From the NCBI RefSeq assembly GCF_051903925.1, contig NZ_CP173678.1:2976001-3040000 (forward strand): 64,000 nucleotides of DNA. The letters run 5' to 3'. Of the stretch, positions 33,623-43,195 are shown piece after piece. Made by a program: the position numbers and the translations under genes. Within the stretch, counting starts at the first letter, position 1. The number at the start of each line of letters is the position of its first letter. The stretch comes from G051903925 sp051903925 (GTDB lineage: Bacteria; Pseudomonadota; Alphaproteobacteria; Zavarziniales; Zavarziniaceae). Under the pieces are notes generated by a model. It searched no databases, had not been told where the DNA came from, and saw nothing but the letters and a program-made list of their open reading frames with translations.

Positions 33623-34549
33623 ATGGTCCCGGCCAGGCCGGATGCCGGCCGGCCGGATGCGGCGGCACGGACCGTGGTCCGGTGCCTTGCGCCGGCCAAG
33701 CTCAACCTCTACCTGCACGTGACCGGCCGGCGACCGGACGGCTATCACCTGCTGGACGGTCTCGTCGCGTTTGCTGCGACAGGGGACCGGCTGGCCGTGA
33801 CCGCGGCACCTGAACTGCGCGTGGCGGTCGAAGGGACCTTTGCCGCGGGGCTGGACGGTGCCGACAACCTGGTGGCGCGGGCGGCGCGGGGCTTGGCGCG
33901 TCTGCTGGACCGCGCTCCGGCGGTTGCCATCGACCTGGAGAAGAACCTGCCCGTGGCCTCCGGCATTGGTGGCGGGTCCGCCGATGCGGCGGCGACGCTT
34001 CGGGCGCTGTGCGACCTGTGGCAGGCGTCCCCGGCCGAGGAAGACCTGGCCGCCCTGGCCCTTTCCCTTGGTGCCGATGTGCCTGCGTGCCTGCATGGGC
34101 GCAGCGCCACAATGCAGGGCGTGGGCGAGGTCCTGAAGCCGGCGCCCGCGTTGCCGCCGGTGGCGCTGGTCCTGGTCAATCCCGGCGTGCCGCTGGCGAC
34201 GCCGTCCGTGTTCAAGGCGTTTGACGGGCGCTTCTCTGCCGCCGATCCGATCACGGTGGCACCGCGCGACGTGGGCGACCTGGCCGCCGCCCTGGCGACC
34301 CGGCGGAATGACCTGGAGCGTCCGGCCATTGCCCTGGTGCCGGCGATCGCCGATGTGCTGGCCGCCCTGCGCCAGGCTGGTGCGGTGCTGGCTCGGATGA
34401 GCGGCAGCGGTGCCACCTGCTTTGGCCTGTTTGCCGACCGTGCGGCCGCCCAGGCTGCAGCGTCACGCCTGGCCGCCGCGGAACCGGCCTGGTGGGTCGT
34501 TCCCAGCCACCTGGCCGGCGCACCGGATGGGGAGGCCGCGGCCCCCTGA
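33623..34549 (+). CDS. ispE: 4-(cytidine 5'-diphospho)-2-C-methyl-D-erythritol kinase
   Basis: This 308-residue GHMP kinase of the non-mevalonate isoprenoid pathway phosphorylates CDP-ME. APAKLNLYLHVTGRRPDGYH lies near the N terminus, the ATP-binding motif PVASGIGGGSADAAATLRAL near residue 110, and ARMSGSGATCFGLF near the C terminus. ATG 33623 lies 9 bases after the TPR gene stop; a TTG at 33611 that overlaps that stop is an alternative. The stop overlaps the next ATG by one base. Confidence 0.95.
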   Translation: MVPARPDAGRPDAAARTVVRCLAPAKLNLYLHVTGRRPDGYHLLDGLVAFAATGDRLAVTAAPELRVAVEGTFAAGLDGADNLVARAARGLARLLDRAPAVAIDLEKNLPVASGIGGGSADAAATLRALCDLWQASPAEEDLAALALSLGADVPACLHGRSATMQGVGEVLKPAPALPPVALVLVNPGVPLATPSVFKAFDGRFSAADPITVAPRDVGDLAAALATRRNDLERPAIALVPAIADVLAALRQAGAVLARMSGSGATCFGLFADRAAAQAAASRLAAAEPAWWVVPSHLAGAPDGEAAAP

Positions 34550-35370
34550 TGCTGCGCGTCTTTGCCCTGGGCCTGGCCCTGCTGGCTGCGGGTTGCCAGA
34601 CGGCGCCGCCGCCCGCCCAGCCCGTGCTGTCCGATATCGAGCTGACCTGGCAGGAGGCGATGGTCGCGCTGCCGCCCGCCGATGGCGAGGCCGTCGTGCC
34701 GATCAAGATGGCGGCGCTGGAGGCGCAGGGTCCGCTGCGCCGCGGCCCGTTCCCCACGGTCGTCTATCTGCATGGCTGCACCGGCCTGGGCGATACGACG
34801 ATCCTGAAGGTTCTGGCGGCGGCGGGTTATGCCGTGATAGCGCCCGACAGCATGGCGCGGCGCTATCGGCCGCTGCAATGCGACCCCACCACCCGGACCG
34901 GCGGCTACAACCTGTTCGTCTACGATTTCCGGCAGGAGGAAATCGCCTTCGCCGTGCACCAGATGCCGCAATTCGACTGGATCGACATGCGCCAGCTTTA
35001 CCTGGTTGGCGCCAGTGAAGGCGGCGTGGCGGCGGCGCTGTATCGTGGCGACGCCTTCCGCGCGCGGGTCATCGCGCAATGGACGTGCCACGGCTCGCCC
35101 CTGGTTGCCGGACTGGATGCGCCGCCCTGGGTGCCGGTGCTGGCCATCGTGCGCTCGTCCGACCCCTGGTATTCGGAAAGCCAGACCCGGGCCCAGAACG
35201 GCGATTGCGGCGCCTTCATGAACCAGTCGAACGGCTCGCGCTCGCTGATCCTGCAGGGTGGTGCGGGCCACGACGTGCTGGGTGATCCCCAGGCGCAAGG
35301 GGCGATCGTGCACTTCCTGAACCAGAACCGGCTGAACCAGCCGCAGCCGATGGCGGGCCTGGGGTCCTGA
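34549..35370 (+). CDS. Dienelactone-hydrolase-like lipoprotein
   Basis: This 273-residue alpha/beta hydrolase has a lipoprotein signal (lipobox LLAAGC). The oxyanion region is VVYLHGCTGL, the nucleophile elbow is GASEGGVAAALY near residue 163, and a late His is in GAGHDVLGD. The substrate is unknown. Its ATG overlaps the ispE stop (TGATG), so it is translated with it. A Cys-rich environment (CNGD-like QNGDCGAF) may form a disulfide in the periplasm. Confidence 0.8.
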   Translation: MLRVFALGLALLAAGCQTAPPPAQPVLSDIELTWQEAMVALPPADGEAVVPIKMAALEAQGPLRRGPFPTVVYLHGCTGLGDTTILKVLAAAGYAVIAPDSMARRYRPLQCDPTTRTGGYNLFVYDFRQEEIAFAVHQMPQFDWIDMRQLYLVGASEGGVAAALYRGDAFRARVIAQWTCHGSPLVAGLDAPPWVPVLAIVRSSDPWYSESQTRAQNGDCGAFMNQSNGSRSLILQGGAGHDVLGDPQAQGAIVHFLNQNRLNQPQPMAGLGS

Positions 35371-35373
35371 TCC

Positions 35374-36093
35374 TCAGCCTGCGGGCTTGAGCACGCGGAT
35401 CAGGGAGGGCTCCCCCCGATTGGGATGCTGGAGGCTCTGCCAGGCAAAGCCGCTGGCGGTATCCAGCCAGAACCGGTTGCGGAACGACCAGGGCAGGGCG
35501 CGGGCGGAGCAGTCCTCGACCAGGACCTGTGTTGCGAAACTGGCCCCGGCAATCTCCACCTGCTCCCGCTCGTCCCAGTGCCAGGTGCAGTCCAGGACGA
35601 CGGTGCGGTAGCCCTGCGCCGTGTCCAGGTCGACATGGCGGGCCGTTTGCAGGCCGTCGGGAACGGGGGGCAAACCGGCACGGCCGGTCGCCGCCACGGG
35701 ATCCTGCCCCAGCGCCATCGTGGCTCGCAGTTCGTCCGGGACGCCCGCCACCTGGACCAGGCGGGCCCCCCGCAGCACCAGCTTCACCAGGTCCGACGAG
35801 GTCCAGACCGTATCGCCATTGGCCTGGACGGTTTCCAGGGTCATCACGGTCGGCCGGTTGCCCGCCACGTCGACCGCGATCTGCGCGAAGGGCGAGGCGG
35901 CAATTTGGTCTCGGGACGGAAGAGCAGCCGCGTCGGACAGGCCGGTCGCCTGGGCCAGGCGGTCGCCCAGGCGGTCATAGCGCTCCAGTGTCTGGCAGCC
36001 GCCCGGCGCAAGACCCAGCGTCAGAGCCAGGACAAGGATCAGGCCGCATCGGCCGATGGCGGAAGGGGGCAGGGCGGACAGCGGTTGCGGCAT
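35374..36093 (-). CDS. YjbF/GfcB-like lipoprotein
   Basis: This 239-residue protein has a lipoprotein signal (lipobox PGGC near residue 32) followed by the YjbF pattern QANGDTVWTSSDLVKLVLRG and RLVQVAGVPDEL. In gammaproteobacteria, YjbF/GfcB proteins are part of capsule or exopolysaccharide export clusters; here no YjbE/G/H partners are adjacent, so the function is open. Convergent with the hydrolase at 34549 with a 3-base gap. ATG 36093 is preferred over 36126 or 36165. Confidence 0.75.
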   Translation of the reverse strand: MPQPLSALPPSAIGRCGLILVLALTLGLAPGGCQTLERYDRLGDRLAQATGLSDAAALPSRDQIAASPFAQIAVDVAGNRPTVMTLETVQANGDTVWTSSDLVKLVLRGARLVQVAGVPDELRATMALGQDPVAATGRAGLPPVPDGLQTARHVDLDTAQGYRTVVLDCTWHWDEREQVEIAGASFATQVLVEDCSARALPWSFRNRFWLDTASGFAWQSLQHPNRGEPSLIRVLKPAG

Positions 36094-36357
36094 CGGCTGG
36101 CGACCATGGCGCGGCCTGTGGCCCATGTGCAAGCAACAACACTGTCCTGTCCCCGCTGCCCGCAACGAAGTCTTGACGATTGGCCGCTATGACATGAATT
36201 CTCTGCGGCACGCGAACGGTGTCATGCGCACCGCTTGCAGGAGGAACCGGAATGCGCTGGGCAGGATTGGCACGACGACGACCCTGAGCGGCCACGCGAT
36301 TGGCGCGTGCGATCCCTTGACCGGTGCTTCGTTTCCGTCTTGAAAGTCCTCTGCCCC

Positions 36358-36882
36358 ATGCTGACCATCGGCCTCGAACAGCCGCACGACGCGGCTGCGA
36401 TCGAGCAACTCCTCGACGCGTCCTTTGGCCCCTCCCGCAACGTCAAGACCGTCTATCGCCTGCGCGATGGCGTCGATCCGTTGCCCGAATTGAGTTTCGT
36501 CGCGCATCTGGACGGTGCCTTTTGCGGCACGCTGCGCTTCTGGCCCATCTGGGTTGGCGAGACGCCGGCCCTGCTGCTGGGGCCGATCGCCGTCGATGGC
36601 ACCCTGCGCAGCGTTGGCATCGGCCAGAAGCTGATGGCCCACGGCCTGGAGGAGGCGCGGCGCCTGGGGCACAAGGTGGTGATCCTGGTCGGCGACCTCG
36701 ACTACTACCAGCGCATGGGCTTCTCCCGCGAGGGGGCCGAGAACCTGGTCATGCCGGGTTGGGTCGACCGGCAGCGGCTGCTGGTGCGCGGTCTGGTTCC
36801 GGGCGCGCTGGACGGCTTGTCGGGCCGCATCCTGAACGCACGGGGCGAGTGGGTCGAGGATGAGGCCCGCGCCGTCGCCTGA
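36358..36882 (+). CDS. GNAT-family N-acetyltransferase
   Basis: This 174-residue acyltransferase has the acetyl-CoA pyrophosphate loop in RSVGIGQKLMAHGLEEAR near residue 82, preceded by the beta-strand ALLLGPIAVDG and followed by DYYQRMGFSREGAENL. The substrate cannot be told. ATG 36358 is chosen because upstream in-frame residues do not resemble the family. The 264-base gap before it (36094-36357) contains a TTGACG hexamer at about 36173 and nothing else supported. Confidence 0.85.
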   Translation: MLTIGLEQPHDAAAIEQLLDASFGPSRNVKTVYRLRDGVDPLPELSFVAHLDGAFCGTLRFWPIWVGETPALLLGPIAVDGTLRSVGIGQKLMAHGLEEARRLGHKVVILVGDLDYYQRMGFSREGAENLVMPGWVDRQRLLVRGLVPGALDGLSGRILNARGEWVEDEARAVA

Positions 36883-36889
36883 CTGGACC

Positions 36890-36940
36890 AGGCGGCCCGG
36901 CCTGCGGGCCGCCTGAACGAGCGCCCGAAGGTACGGGCGC
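36890..36940 (+). terminator. Double hairpin after the GNAT gene
   Basis: Two GC-rich hairpins follow the stop in tandem: AGGCGGCCCG/CGGGCCGCCT (36890-36914, 5-base loop) and GCGCCCG/CGGGCGC (36921-36940, 6-base loop). No T-run is present, so intrinsic termination is uncertain. Confidence 0.45.
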
Positions 36941-37023
36941 GTGGCCTGCGGGAACCCGGGGGCCGCCACGGTCTTTGAAACGGCGCGGAGCACGCATGCC
37001 CCGCCCTGTTTTGGAGTAGACCG

Positions 37024-37449
37024 ATGAGCAAGTCGTCCCTTATGGCGGGCGCCGCGCTGGCCGCAATGGTCCTGGCCGGTCCCGCCTTCGCCGCCAGCGT
37101 CGAGGCCGATGGCCATGTCAGCAGCCAGGCCGCCGAGCAGGCCCGGATGAATGCGACCATGGACATGGCGGCAACGGCGGGCGCCAGCCAGCAGGCCCCG
37201 GCGCCCGTGGGCCTGAACGCCACCGACCAGATGCTCTATGAGAAGGGCCTGGCCGCGACCGACAATCCGGACCAGACCCCGGATGCCCAGCGCGAGACCA
37301 ACGCGCTGAACCTGCTCAACAACGAAGGCTATGGCGCGCCGCGCGACCTGCGCGCGGAAGGCAATGTCTTCGTCGCCACGGCCGATCGCGACGGCGGGAC
37401 GCATGTCGTGGTGATCGATCCCGAAGCGGGCACGGTCACGCAGCAATAG
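37024..37449 (+). CDS. Small secreted protein of unknown function
   Basis: This 141-residue protein has a clear Sec signal peptide (MSKSSLMAGAALAAMVLAGP, cleavage after AFA near residue 22). The mature part is acidic and Ala/Gln/Asn-rich, with a predicted C-terminal beta region (GNVFVATADRDGGTHVVVID). I do not recognise a domain; the end vaguely resembles PepSY-like folds. GGAG lies 7 bases before the ATG, and a perfect 11-base hairpin (37474-37501) follows the stop. Confidence 0.75.
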   Translation: MSKSSLMAGAALAAMVLAGPAFAASVEADGHVSSQAAEQARMNATMDMAATAGASQQAPAPVGLNATDQMLYEKGLAATDNPDQTPDAQRETNALNLLNNEGYGAPRDLRAEGNVFVATADRDGGTHVVVIDPEAGTVTQQ

Positions 37450-37473
37450 CTGGACGGCCCCGGGGCCAGGGTC

Positions 37474-37501
37474 GCGGGCGCCGCCTTGCCGCGGCGCCCG
37501 C
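37474..37501 (+). terminator. Hairpin after the small secreted protein gene
   Basis: CGGGCGCCGC (37475-37484) pairs perfectly with GCGGCGCCCG (37491-37500), extended by a G-C pair, around CTTGCC. It lies 25 bases after the stop codon. There is no T-run. Confidence 0.45.
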
Positions 37502-37597
37502 CCCGGCGCCTTGAAAGGCCCCTCAAGAGCGTTCAGCGCGGCGCGCGCACGGCCTATCCTGGCTGTGCGTGATTCGCTCTGCCCTGGATGGACCCGG

Positions 37598-39631
37598 ATG
37601 CCTGACCCGTCACCTGAGGCCGATCCGACGGCCACAGCCTTTGCCGAGGCGATCAACAGGGCCAGGGCGCGACAGCTGGACATCGCCGTCCTGCTGGAAA
37701 CGGCAGAGACGCTGAAGCGGGCGGGACGCCCCGATCGCGTCGTCGAACTCTACAAGACCTGGATCGCCTTCAACGGCGAGCACCCGACGCTGTTCGCGGT
37801 CTATTTCAACTATGCCGTATCGCTGTCGGAGCTGCCGGATGCCGCCGGCGCGATCAATGCCCTGCGCGCCACGATCGCGCTGAAGCCCGATTTCTATCCC
37901 CCACAGATCAACCTGGGCAGCCTGCTGGACCAGGTGGGGCAGGCCGACCGGGCGGTGGCGACCTGGCTCGCCTTGGCGGAGGGGCTGCCCTCGGTGACCG
38001 GCGATGCCGTCACCTACAAGGCGTTGGCGCTGAAGCAGGCGGGCCGGGTGCTGGAGGTCAACAACAGCGACGCGGCGGCGGAGGATGCCCTCGCGCGGGC
38101 GCTGGACCTGAACCAGGACCAGCCCGACGTCGTCCAGCATTGGATCGCGCTGCGCCAGCGGCAATGCAAGTGGCCGGTGATCCAGGAATGGGGGCACGTC
38201 AAGCGTCGCACCCTGATCGGGGGCATATCGCCCCTGTCGGCGGCGTGCCACACCGACGATCCCATGTTCCAGCTGGCCAATGGTGCCGCCTATAATCGCG
38301 GCCAAGTGGGACTTCCAACCCGCCCGCCGGAGCTGGGGACGCCGGTGACTCCCGCGACGCGCAAGCCGGGCCGCATCCGCATCGGCTATGTCTCGTCCGA
38401 CCTGCGCGAGCATGCCGTGGGCTTCTCCATGACCGAGGTCGTGGAACTGCACGATCGCGCCGCGTTCGAGGTGTTCGCCTACTACTGCGGTGTGCCGGCC
38501 CAGGATTCGACGCACAAGCGGATCAAGGCCAATGTCGACCACTGGACCGACCTGACCGGCATCAGCGACGAGCAGGCGGCAGTGCAGATGCGGGCCGACG
38601 GCATCGACATCCTGGTGGACCTGAACGGTTACACCAAGGACGCGCGGACCAAGGTTTTCGCCTGCAAGCCGGCGCCGATCAACGTCAACTGGTTCGGCTA
38701 TCCCAGTTCGATGGGCAGCCCCTATCACCACTACCTTGTCGCCGATGCCGAGGTGATTCCGCCGGGATCCGAGATCTACTACAGCGAGAAGGTGCTGCGG
38801 CTGCCCTGCTATCAGCCGAACGACCGGCGCCGCGTGGTCTCGCCCCGCGTGCCGGCGCGGGCGGAGGCCGGCCTGCCGCAGGACGCCTTCGTCTATTGCT
38901 GCCTGAACGGCATGCAGAAGATCACCCCCATCGTGTTCCAGCGCTGGATGACGATCCTGCGCTATGTGCCGGGCAGCGTTCTGTGGCTGCTGACCGGCAC
39001 GGCGGACGCCAACGAGCGCCTGCGCCAGGCCGCCGCGGCCGCCGGCATCGCACCGGAGCGCATCGTCTTCGCCGAGAAGAAGCCGAACCCTGAGCACCTG
39101 GCGCGCTATGTCCTGGCCGATCTGTTCCTGGACACGGCGCCCTATGGCGCGCACACGACCGCGTCCGACAGCCTGTGGATGGGCGTGCCGATCCTGACCC
39201 TGCCTGGACGCAGCTTCCCGTCCCGCGTCTGCGCCGATCTGGTACGGGCGGCGGGCTTGCCGGAACTGGTCGCGACGTCGGCCGACGATTATGCGCGCAA
39301 GGCGATCGGCTTTGGCCAGGAACGGGAGACGTTACAGCCGCTGCGCGACGCGCTGGCCGCGAACCGCGATACCTGCCTGCTGTTCGACACGCCGCGCCTC
39401 GTCGCGGCGCTCGAGGACCTCTATCGGGAGATGTTCGCCGATTTCGAGGCGGGGCGCGTGCCGCAGCCGAACCTGGCCAACCTCGACGTCTATCGCGACG
39501 TGGCTCTCGACTTCGATCTGCCGGGCAGCGAGTTGCTGGACGATGTTGCGTTCCTGGCCCAGTACCGCGAGCGGCTGGCCGAGCACGACCTGACCTTCCC
39601 CCTGGTTCCGGACGGTCGCCTCTGGCCGTGA
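37598..39631 (+). CDS. SPINDLY/OGT-like TPR glycosyltransferase
   Basis: This 677-residue protein has N-terminal TPR units (about residues 20-190) and a C-terminal GT41-type catalytic region. Recognisable blocks are RIRIGYVSSDLREHAVGFSM, DILVDLNGYTKDAR, INVNWFGYPSSMGSPYHHYL, CLNGMQKITPIVFQRWM and TTASDSLWMGVPILTLPG, all found in SPINDLY/O-GlcNAc transferase proteins. It likely modifies Ser/Thr of target proteins in the cytoplasm. It lies next to a type I secretion pair and an FkbM-type methyltransferase, which suggests it glycosylates an exported protein (inference). ATG 37598 gives MPDPSPEADP. Confidence 0.88.
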   Translation: MPDPSPEADPTATAFAEAINRARARQLDIAVLLETAETLKRAGRPDRVVELYKTWIAFNGEHPTLFAVYFNYAVSLSELPDAAGAINALRATIALKPDFYPPQINLGSLLDQVGQADRAVATWLALAEGLPSVTGDAVTYKALALKQAGRVLEVNNSDAAAEDALARALDLNQDQPDVVQHWIALRQRQCKWPVIQEWGHVKRRTLIGGISPLSAACHTDDPMFQLANGAAYNRGQVGLPTRPPELGTPVTPATRKPGRIRIGYVSSDLREHAVGFSMTEVVELHDRAAFEVFAYYCGVPAQDSTHKRIKANVDHWTDLTGISDEQAAVQMRADGIDILVDLNGYTKDARTKVFACKPAPINVNWFGYPSSMGSPYHHYLVADAEVIPPGSEIYYSEKVLRLPCYQPNDRRRVVSPRVPARAEAGLPQDAFVYCCLNGMQKITPIVFQRWMTILRYVPGSVLWLLTGTADANERLRQAAAAAGIAPERIVFAEKKPNPEHLARYVLADLFLDTAPYGAHTTASDSLWMGVPILTLPGRSFPSRVCADLVRAAGLPELVATSADDYARKAIGFGQERETLQPLRDALAANRDTCLLFDTPRLVAALEDLYREMFADFEAGRVPQPNLANLDVYRDVALDFDLPGSELLDDVAFLAQYRERLAEHDLTFPLVPDGRLWP

Positions 39632-39643
39632 GCTCAAGGCGCG

Positions 39644-41002
39644 CTAAGGCTCCCGGATCGCCTCGCGGAAGCCACGGGTGACGGGGTAGAGGAAGTAGGA
39701 GATGACCGAGCGGCTGCCGACCTTGATCTCGGCCGTCAGGGTCATGCCGGGGATCAGGCGCGTGCCCGGCGGCAGGTCGCGCAGCGTGGTGTCGTCGATC
39801 GCGATCCGGCTGCGATGGAAATTGCCCGGTGCTGCGGTTTGCGCGGGGCTCAGCGATTCCTCGCCGATCGTGCTGACGCGGCCGTGCAGCAGGCCGTGGC
39901 GCTGGAAGGGGAAGGCGTCGACCTTGATCTCCACTGTGTCGCCGGTGCGCGCGTAGCCGACGTCGCCGGATGCGAGCATGACGTCCGCCATCAGGCCGGC
40001 GCTGCCCGGCACCATGGTCACCAGCGGCTCCCCCTCCTTGAGGACGGAGCCGGCGGAGCGTTGGGCGACCTCCAGCACGACGCCGTCCTCAGGCGCCGTC
40101 AGCACGACCAGGTCGTGGATGCGCGCGGCCTTGGCCAGGTTCTCCCCGACGGCCGAGGCGCTGGCCCGGGCCGCGACCAGGGCCTCCAGCACCTGCCGGC
40201 GCCAGTCGTCGATGAACCCCTGGCGCTCCGCCTGCTTGGCGGCGATGGCGTGCTCGATCTCGCTCAGGCGGTTGGTCGCCTTCTGCATGTCGCGCTCGGT
40301 CGCCATGCGGGCGACCTGTGCATCCAGATAGTTGATCTTGGAGCCGACCTCGCGCTGGTAGAGGCCGGCGCGCATCGTCTCGACCTCCTTGGCGATGGCC
40401 AGCTGCCGGGTGAGCGAGGTGCGATCGCCTTCCGTCGTGCGGCTGTCGGCCTTGAGCTGGGCGATTTCCTGGTCAAAGGCCGCCAGGCGCTGGGCATATT
40501 GCGAGCGCCGCCGTTCGAACAGGTCACGCTGCAGCAGCGCGTCCGGCGCATTGCTGGTCAGGGTGAAGTCGCGTTCTGCCGCCTCCGCCTCCAGCCGCGC
40601 GATCTGCGCCAGCAGCGCCTCCTGCTGCGTTGTCAGGGTGGCGCGGTCGGCCTCGCTGAACGTGGGGTCCAGGGTCGCCAGGACGTCGCCCCGGCGGACC
40701 GCGTCACCCGGCTTCACGTTCAGGTCGCGGACGATCGACAGCTGGATCGGCTGGATGACGATGGTGGGCCGGTCGGTCGCCAGGCGGCCCTGCGCGGACA
40801 CGATCATGTCGACCTGCAGGACCGACGCGGCCGCGATCAGGGCCACAAGGAGCGCGACCACGACATAATGCAGGCGGCGCAGCACGACCGGCGGACGTTC
40901 CGCGAGGATATCCTCCAGATCGGGCGGCTGGTCGTCCTCCCACGCGCGGTCCTCCGGGCTGCGCTGGCGGGCAAAGGGCCACAGGCGGGCGAGCGTCGCC
41001 AT
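39644..41002 (-). CDS. HlyD-family type I secretion adaptor
   Basis: This 452-residue membrane-fusion protein has an N-terminal cytoplasmic part, one membrane helix (about residues 46-65), a biotinyl-lipoyl-like strand region (RDLNVKPGDAVRRGDVLATL), a long coiled coil (about 120-300), and a C-terminal beta-barrel ending with PGMTLTAEIKVGSRSVISYF, the HlyD signature region. It links the inner-membrane ABC protein to a TolC-type channel. Its start is one base from the stop of the upstream ABC gene, so they are coupled. No TolC homologue is in the window. Confidence 0.93.
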   Translation of the reverse strand: MATLARLWPFARQRSPEDRAWEDDQPPDLEDILAERPPVVLRRLHYVVVALLVALIAAASVLQVDMIVSAQGRLATDRPTIVIQPIQLSIVRDLNVKPGDAVRRGDVLATLDPTFSEADRATLTTQQEALLAQIARLEAEAAERDFTLTSNAPDALLQRDLFERRRSQYAQRLAAFDQEIAQLKADSRTTEGDRTSLTRQLAIAKEVETMRAGLYQREVGSKINYLDAQVARMATERDMQKATNRLSEIEHAIAAKQAERQGFIDDWRRQVLEALVAARASASAVGENLAKAARIHDLVVLTAPEDGVVLEVAQRSAGSVLKEGEPLVTMVPGSAGLMADVMLASGDVGYARTGDTVEIKVDAFPFQRHGLLHGRVSTIGEESLSPAQTAAPGNFHRSRIAIDDTTLRDLPPGTRLIPGMTLTAEIKVGSRSVISYFLYPVTRGFREAIREP

Positions 41003-41003
41003 C

Positions 41004-43160
41004 TCAACCCACCGCCCGGGTCTGCTGCTGCCACAGGCGCTGGTAGACGCCGCAGCGCTCCAGCAGGTCCTTGTGGGGTGCGAAGTCCAGCACCTTGCCC
41101 TGTTCCAGCACCAGGATCGCGTCGGAATCGACCAGCGAGGTCAGCCGGTGTGAGACGATGACCAGTGTCCGGCCATGCGCGATCTCGGCCAGGTGGTCCT
41201 GGATGATCCCCTCGCTCTCCGGGTCGAGGGCGCTTGTCGCCTCGTCGAAGATCAGCAGGCGCGGGCGCACCAGCAGGGCGCGGGCGATGGCGATCCGCTG
41301 GCGCTGCCCGCCCGAGAAGTTGGCGCCGTTCTCCTCGACGAAGGTCTCATAGGACTGGGGCAGGCGGTCGATGAACTCGTCGGCGCCTGCCATGCGCGCC
41401 GCCTCCACGATCTCCGCCAGGGTGGCTTCGGGGCGGGCGGCGGCGATGTTCTCGCGCAGCGTGCCGCGGAACAGGAAGTTCTCCTGGAGCACGACGCCGA
41501 TCGACTTGCGCAGGTGGGTCAGGTCGATGTGGCGAAGGTCGACGCCGTCCAGCCGGACCATCCCCTCCTGGGCCGTCTGGATGCCTTGGATCAGGCGCGT
41601 GAGCGTCGTCTTGCCCGAGCCGGAGCGGCCCACGATGCCGATCACCTGCCCAGGCTGGATGTCGAAGGTCAGGCGGTCCAGCGCCGGCGTCGCCGCGTTG
41701 GGATAGCGGAAGGTGACACCCTCGAAGCTCATGCGCCCCGTGATGGGGGGCATCATGCCGGCCTGGGCCGGGTCGCGTTCGGCGGGATGCTGCATGATGA
41801 TGCCAAGCATGCGCACGGCCAGCGCCGTCTCCTGGTACTCGTTGATCAGGCCGACCATCTGGACCAGCGGCCCGGTCACGCGCGTCGCGACCATGTTGAA
41901 GGCGATCAGCGCCCCGATCGACAGCGTGCCATCGAACACCTGGATGGCACCGACGCTGAGCACCGTGATCTGCATGCCCTTGTCCAGCAGCGTCGTGACC
42001 ACGTTGGCGATGGCCGCGATACGGCCGACGCGCGCCCGTTCGCGCACCCCGGTCGCCACCTTGTCATCCCAGGCCGCGGCACGCGACGGCTCCAGCGCCA
42101 GCGACTTCACCGTGCGCATGCCGTGGATCGTCTCGACCAGATGGCCCTGGCGCGCGCCTTCGGCGGCATAGAGCCCCTCGAGTCGTCGTCGGAAGGTCGG
42201 CACCATGAAGCCGATCACGGCGGCAATGGCGGAGGAGAACAGCAGGACGAGCAGGGTCAGGCTGGGGCTGTAGAGCACCAGCATCAGCAGCATCAGCGGC
42301 AGGGCCGTCGCGTCCAGGAACGTCTGGAACAGACGCCCCGTCAGGAAGTGGCGGATCGTCTCCGTCTGCTGCAGGTGCCGGGTCAGGACGCCCGCTGTCG
42401 TCGCCTCGAAGAAGTGCAGCGGCAGGCTCAGCAGCTTCTGGAAGATGCGCGAGGCCAACCTGGCGTCGACCTTGCTCGTCACCAGCAGCATCAGGTACTG
42501 CCGCGTGTAGCTGAACAGGCTGTCGAACACCGTCAGCATCGCAAAGATCAGCACGACCGCCGTCAGTGTCTGGTAGCTGCGATGGGTGATGACCTTGTCG
42601 ATCAGGATCTGGAACAGCAGCGGCGTCGCGAACAGGATGATGTTCGACATGGTCGCGGCGATCGCGACGTCCCGCAGCATGCCCTTGTGGCGCAGGATCT
42701 CCGGCACGAACCAGCGCAGGCCGAACGTGCCCTCAACCTCCGTGGCGCGGCTGGCGCGCTTGCACAGGACCAGCGTGCCGGTCCACTCGGCCACGAACTG
42801 CGCCATGGGAATGGCCTGCAGGCCGTGCTGTTCGGCCCGCGGGTCGAGCAGCGTCGCGACCGCGCCGTCCGGCCCGTCGCCGGTGTTCATGACGACGACC
42901 CACGAGCCATCGCGCCGTTCTGCCAGCAGCGGGTAGGCCGAGCTGAGCCCGGTCAGGTCGGCCCATTTCCGCTTGGCCAGGACACGTCCACGCAGGCCGA
43001 CCTTGGCCAGGACCTTGACGATGGAACCCGCAGTGTCCTTCTCCGCCACCTCGACCAGGTGCTCGGGCTTCAGCTGCACGCCGCGGTGCATGGCCACGAC
43101 GAACAGGCTGCGCACCGCCGTGTGCAGCGGGGTCAAGGTGAAGATCGGCTGGTCGGTCAT
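41004..43160 (-). CDS. Type I secretion ABC transporter with C39-like domain (HlyB type)
   Basis: This 718-residue fusion has a C39-like N-terminal domain (residues 1-135), six membrane helices (about 155-440) and an ATPase domain. Walker A is GIVGRSGSGKTT near residue 507, the ABC signature NFSGGQRQRIAIARAL, Walker B LLIFDEATSALDPES and the H-loop VIVSHRL. The first 40 residues hold no Cys, so the C39 domain is a degenerate, substrate-binding CLD as in HlyB, not a peptidase. The exported substrate is probably an RTX or large adhesin-type protein encoded elsewhere. Confidence 0.93.
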   Translation of the reverse strand: MTDQPIFTLTPLHTAVRSLFVVAMHRGVQLKPEHLVEVAEKDTAGSIVKVLAKVGLRGRVLAKRKWADLTGLSSAYPLLAERRDGSWVVVMNTGDGPDGAVATLLDPRAEQHGLQAIPMAQFVAEWTGTLVLCKRASRATEVEGTFGLRWFVPEILRHKGMLRDVAIAATMSNIILFATPLLFQILIDKVITHRSYQTLTAVVLIFAMLTVFDSLFSYTRQYLMLLVTSKVDARLASRIFQKLLSLPLHFFEATTAGVLTRHLQQTETIRHFLTGRLFQTFLDATALPLMLLMLVLYSPSLTLLVLLFSSAIAAVIGFMVPTFRRRLEGLYAAEGARQGHLVETIHGMRTVKSLALEPSRAAAWDDKVATGVRERARVGRIAAIANVVTTLLDKGMQITVLSVGAIQVFDGTLSIGALIAFNMVATRVTGPLVQMVGLINEYQETALAVRMLGIIMQHPAERDPAQAGMMPPITGRMSFEGVTFRYPNAATPALDRLTFDIQPGQVIGIVGRSGSGKTTLTRLIQGIQTAQEGMVRLDGVDLRHIDLTHLRKSIGVVLQENFLFRGTLRENIAAARPEATLAEIVEAARMAGADEFIDRLPQSYETFVEENGANFSGGQRQRIAIARALLVRPRLLIFDEATSALDPESEGIIQDHLAEIAHGRTLVIVSHRLTSLVDSDAILVLEQGKVLDFAPHKDLLERCGVYQRLWQQQTRAVG

Positions 43161-43195
43161 GGGGGCGGCGCCCGGCGCTGCCGGCTGGGTTTGCG

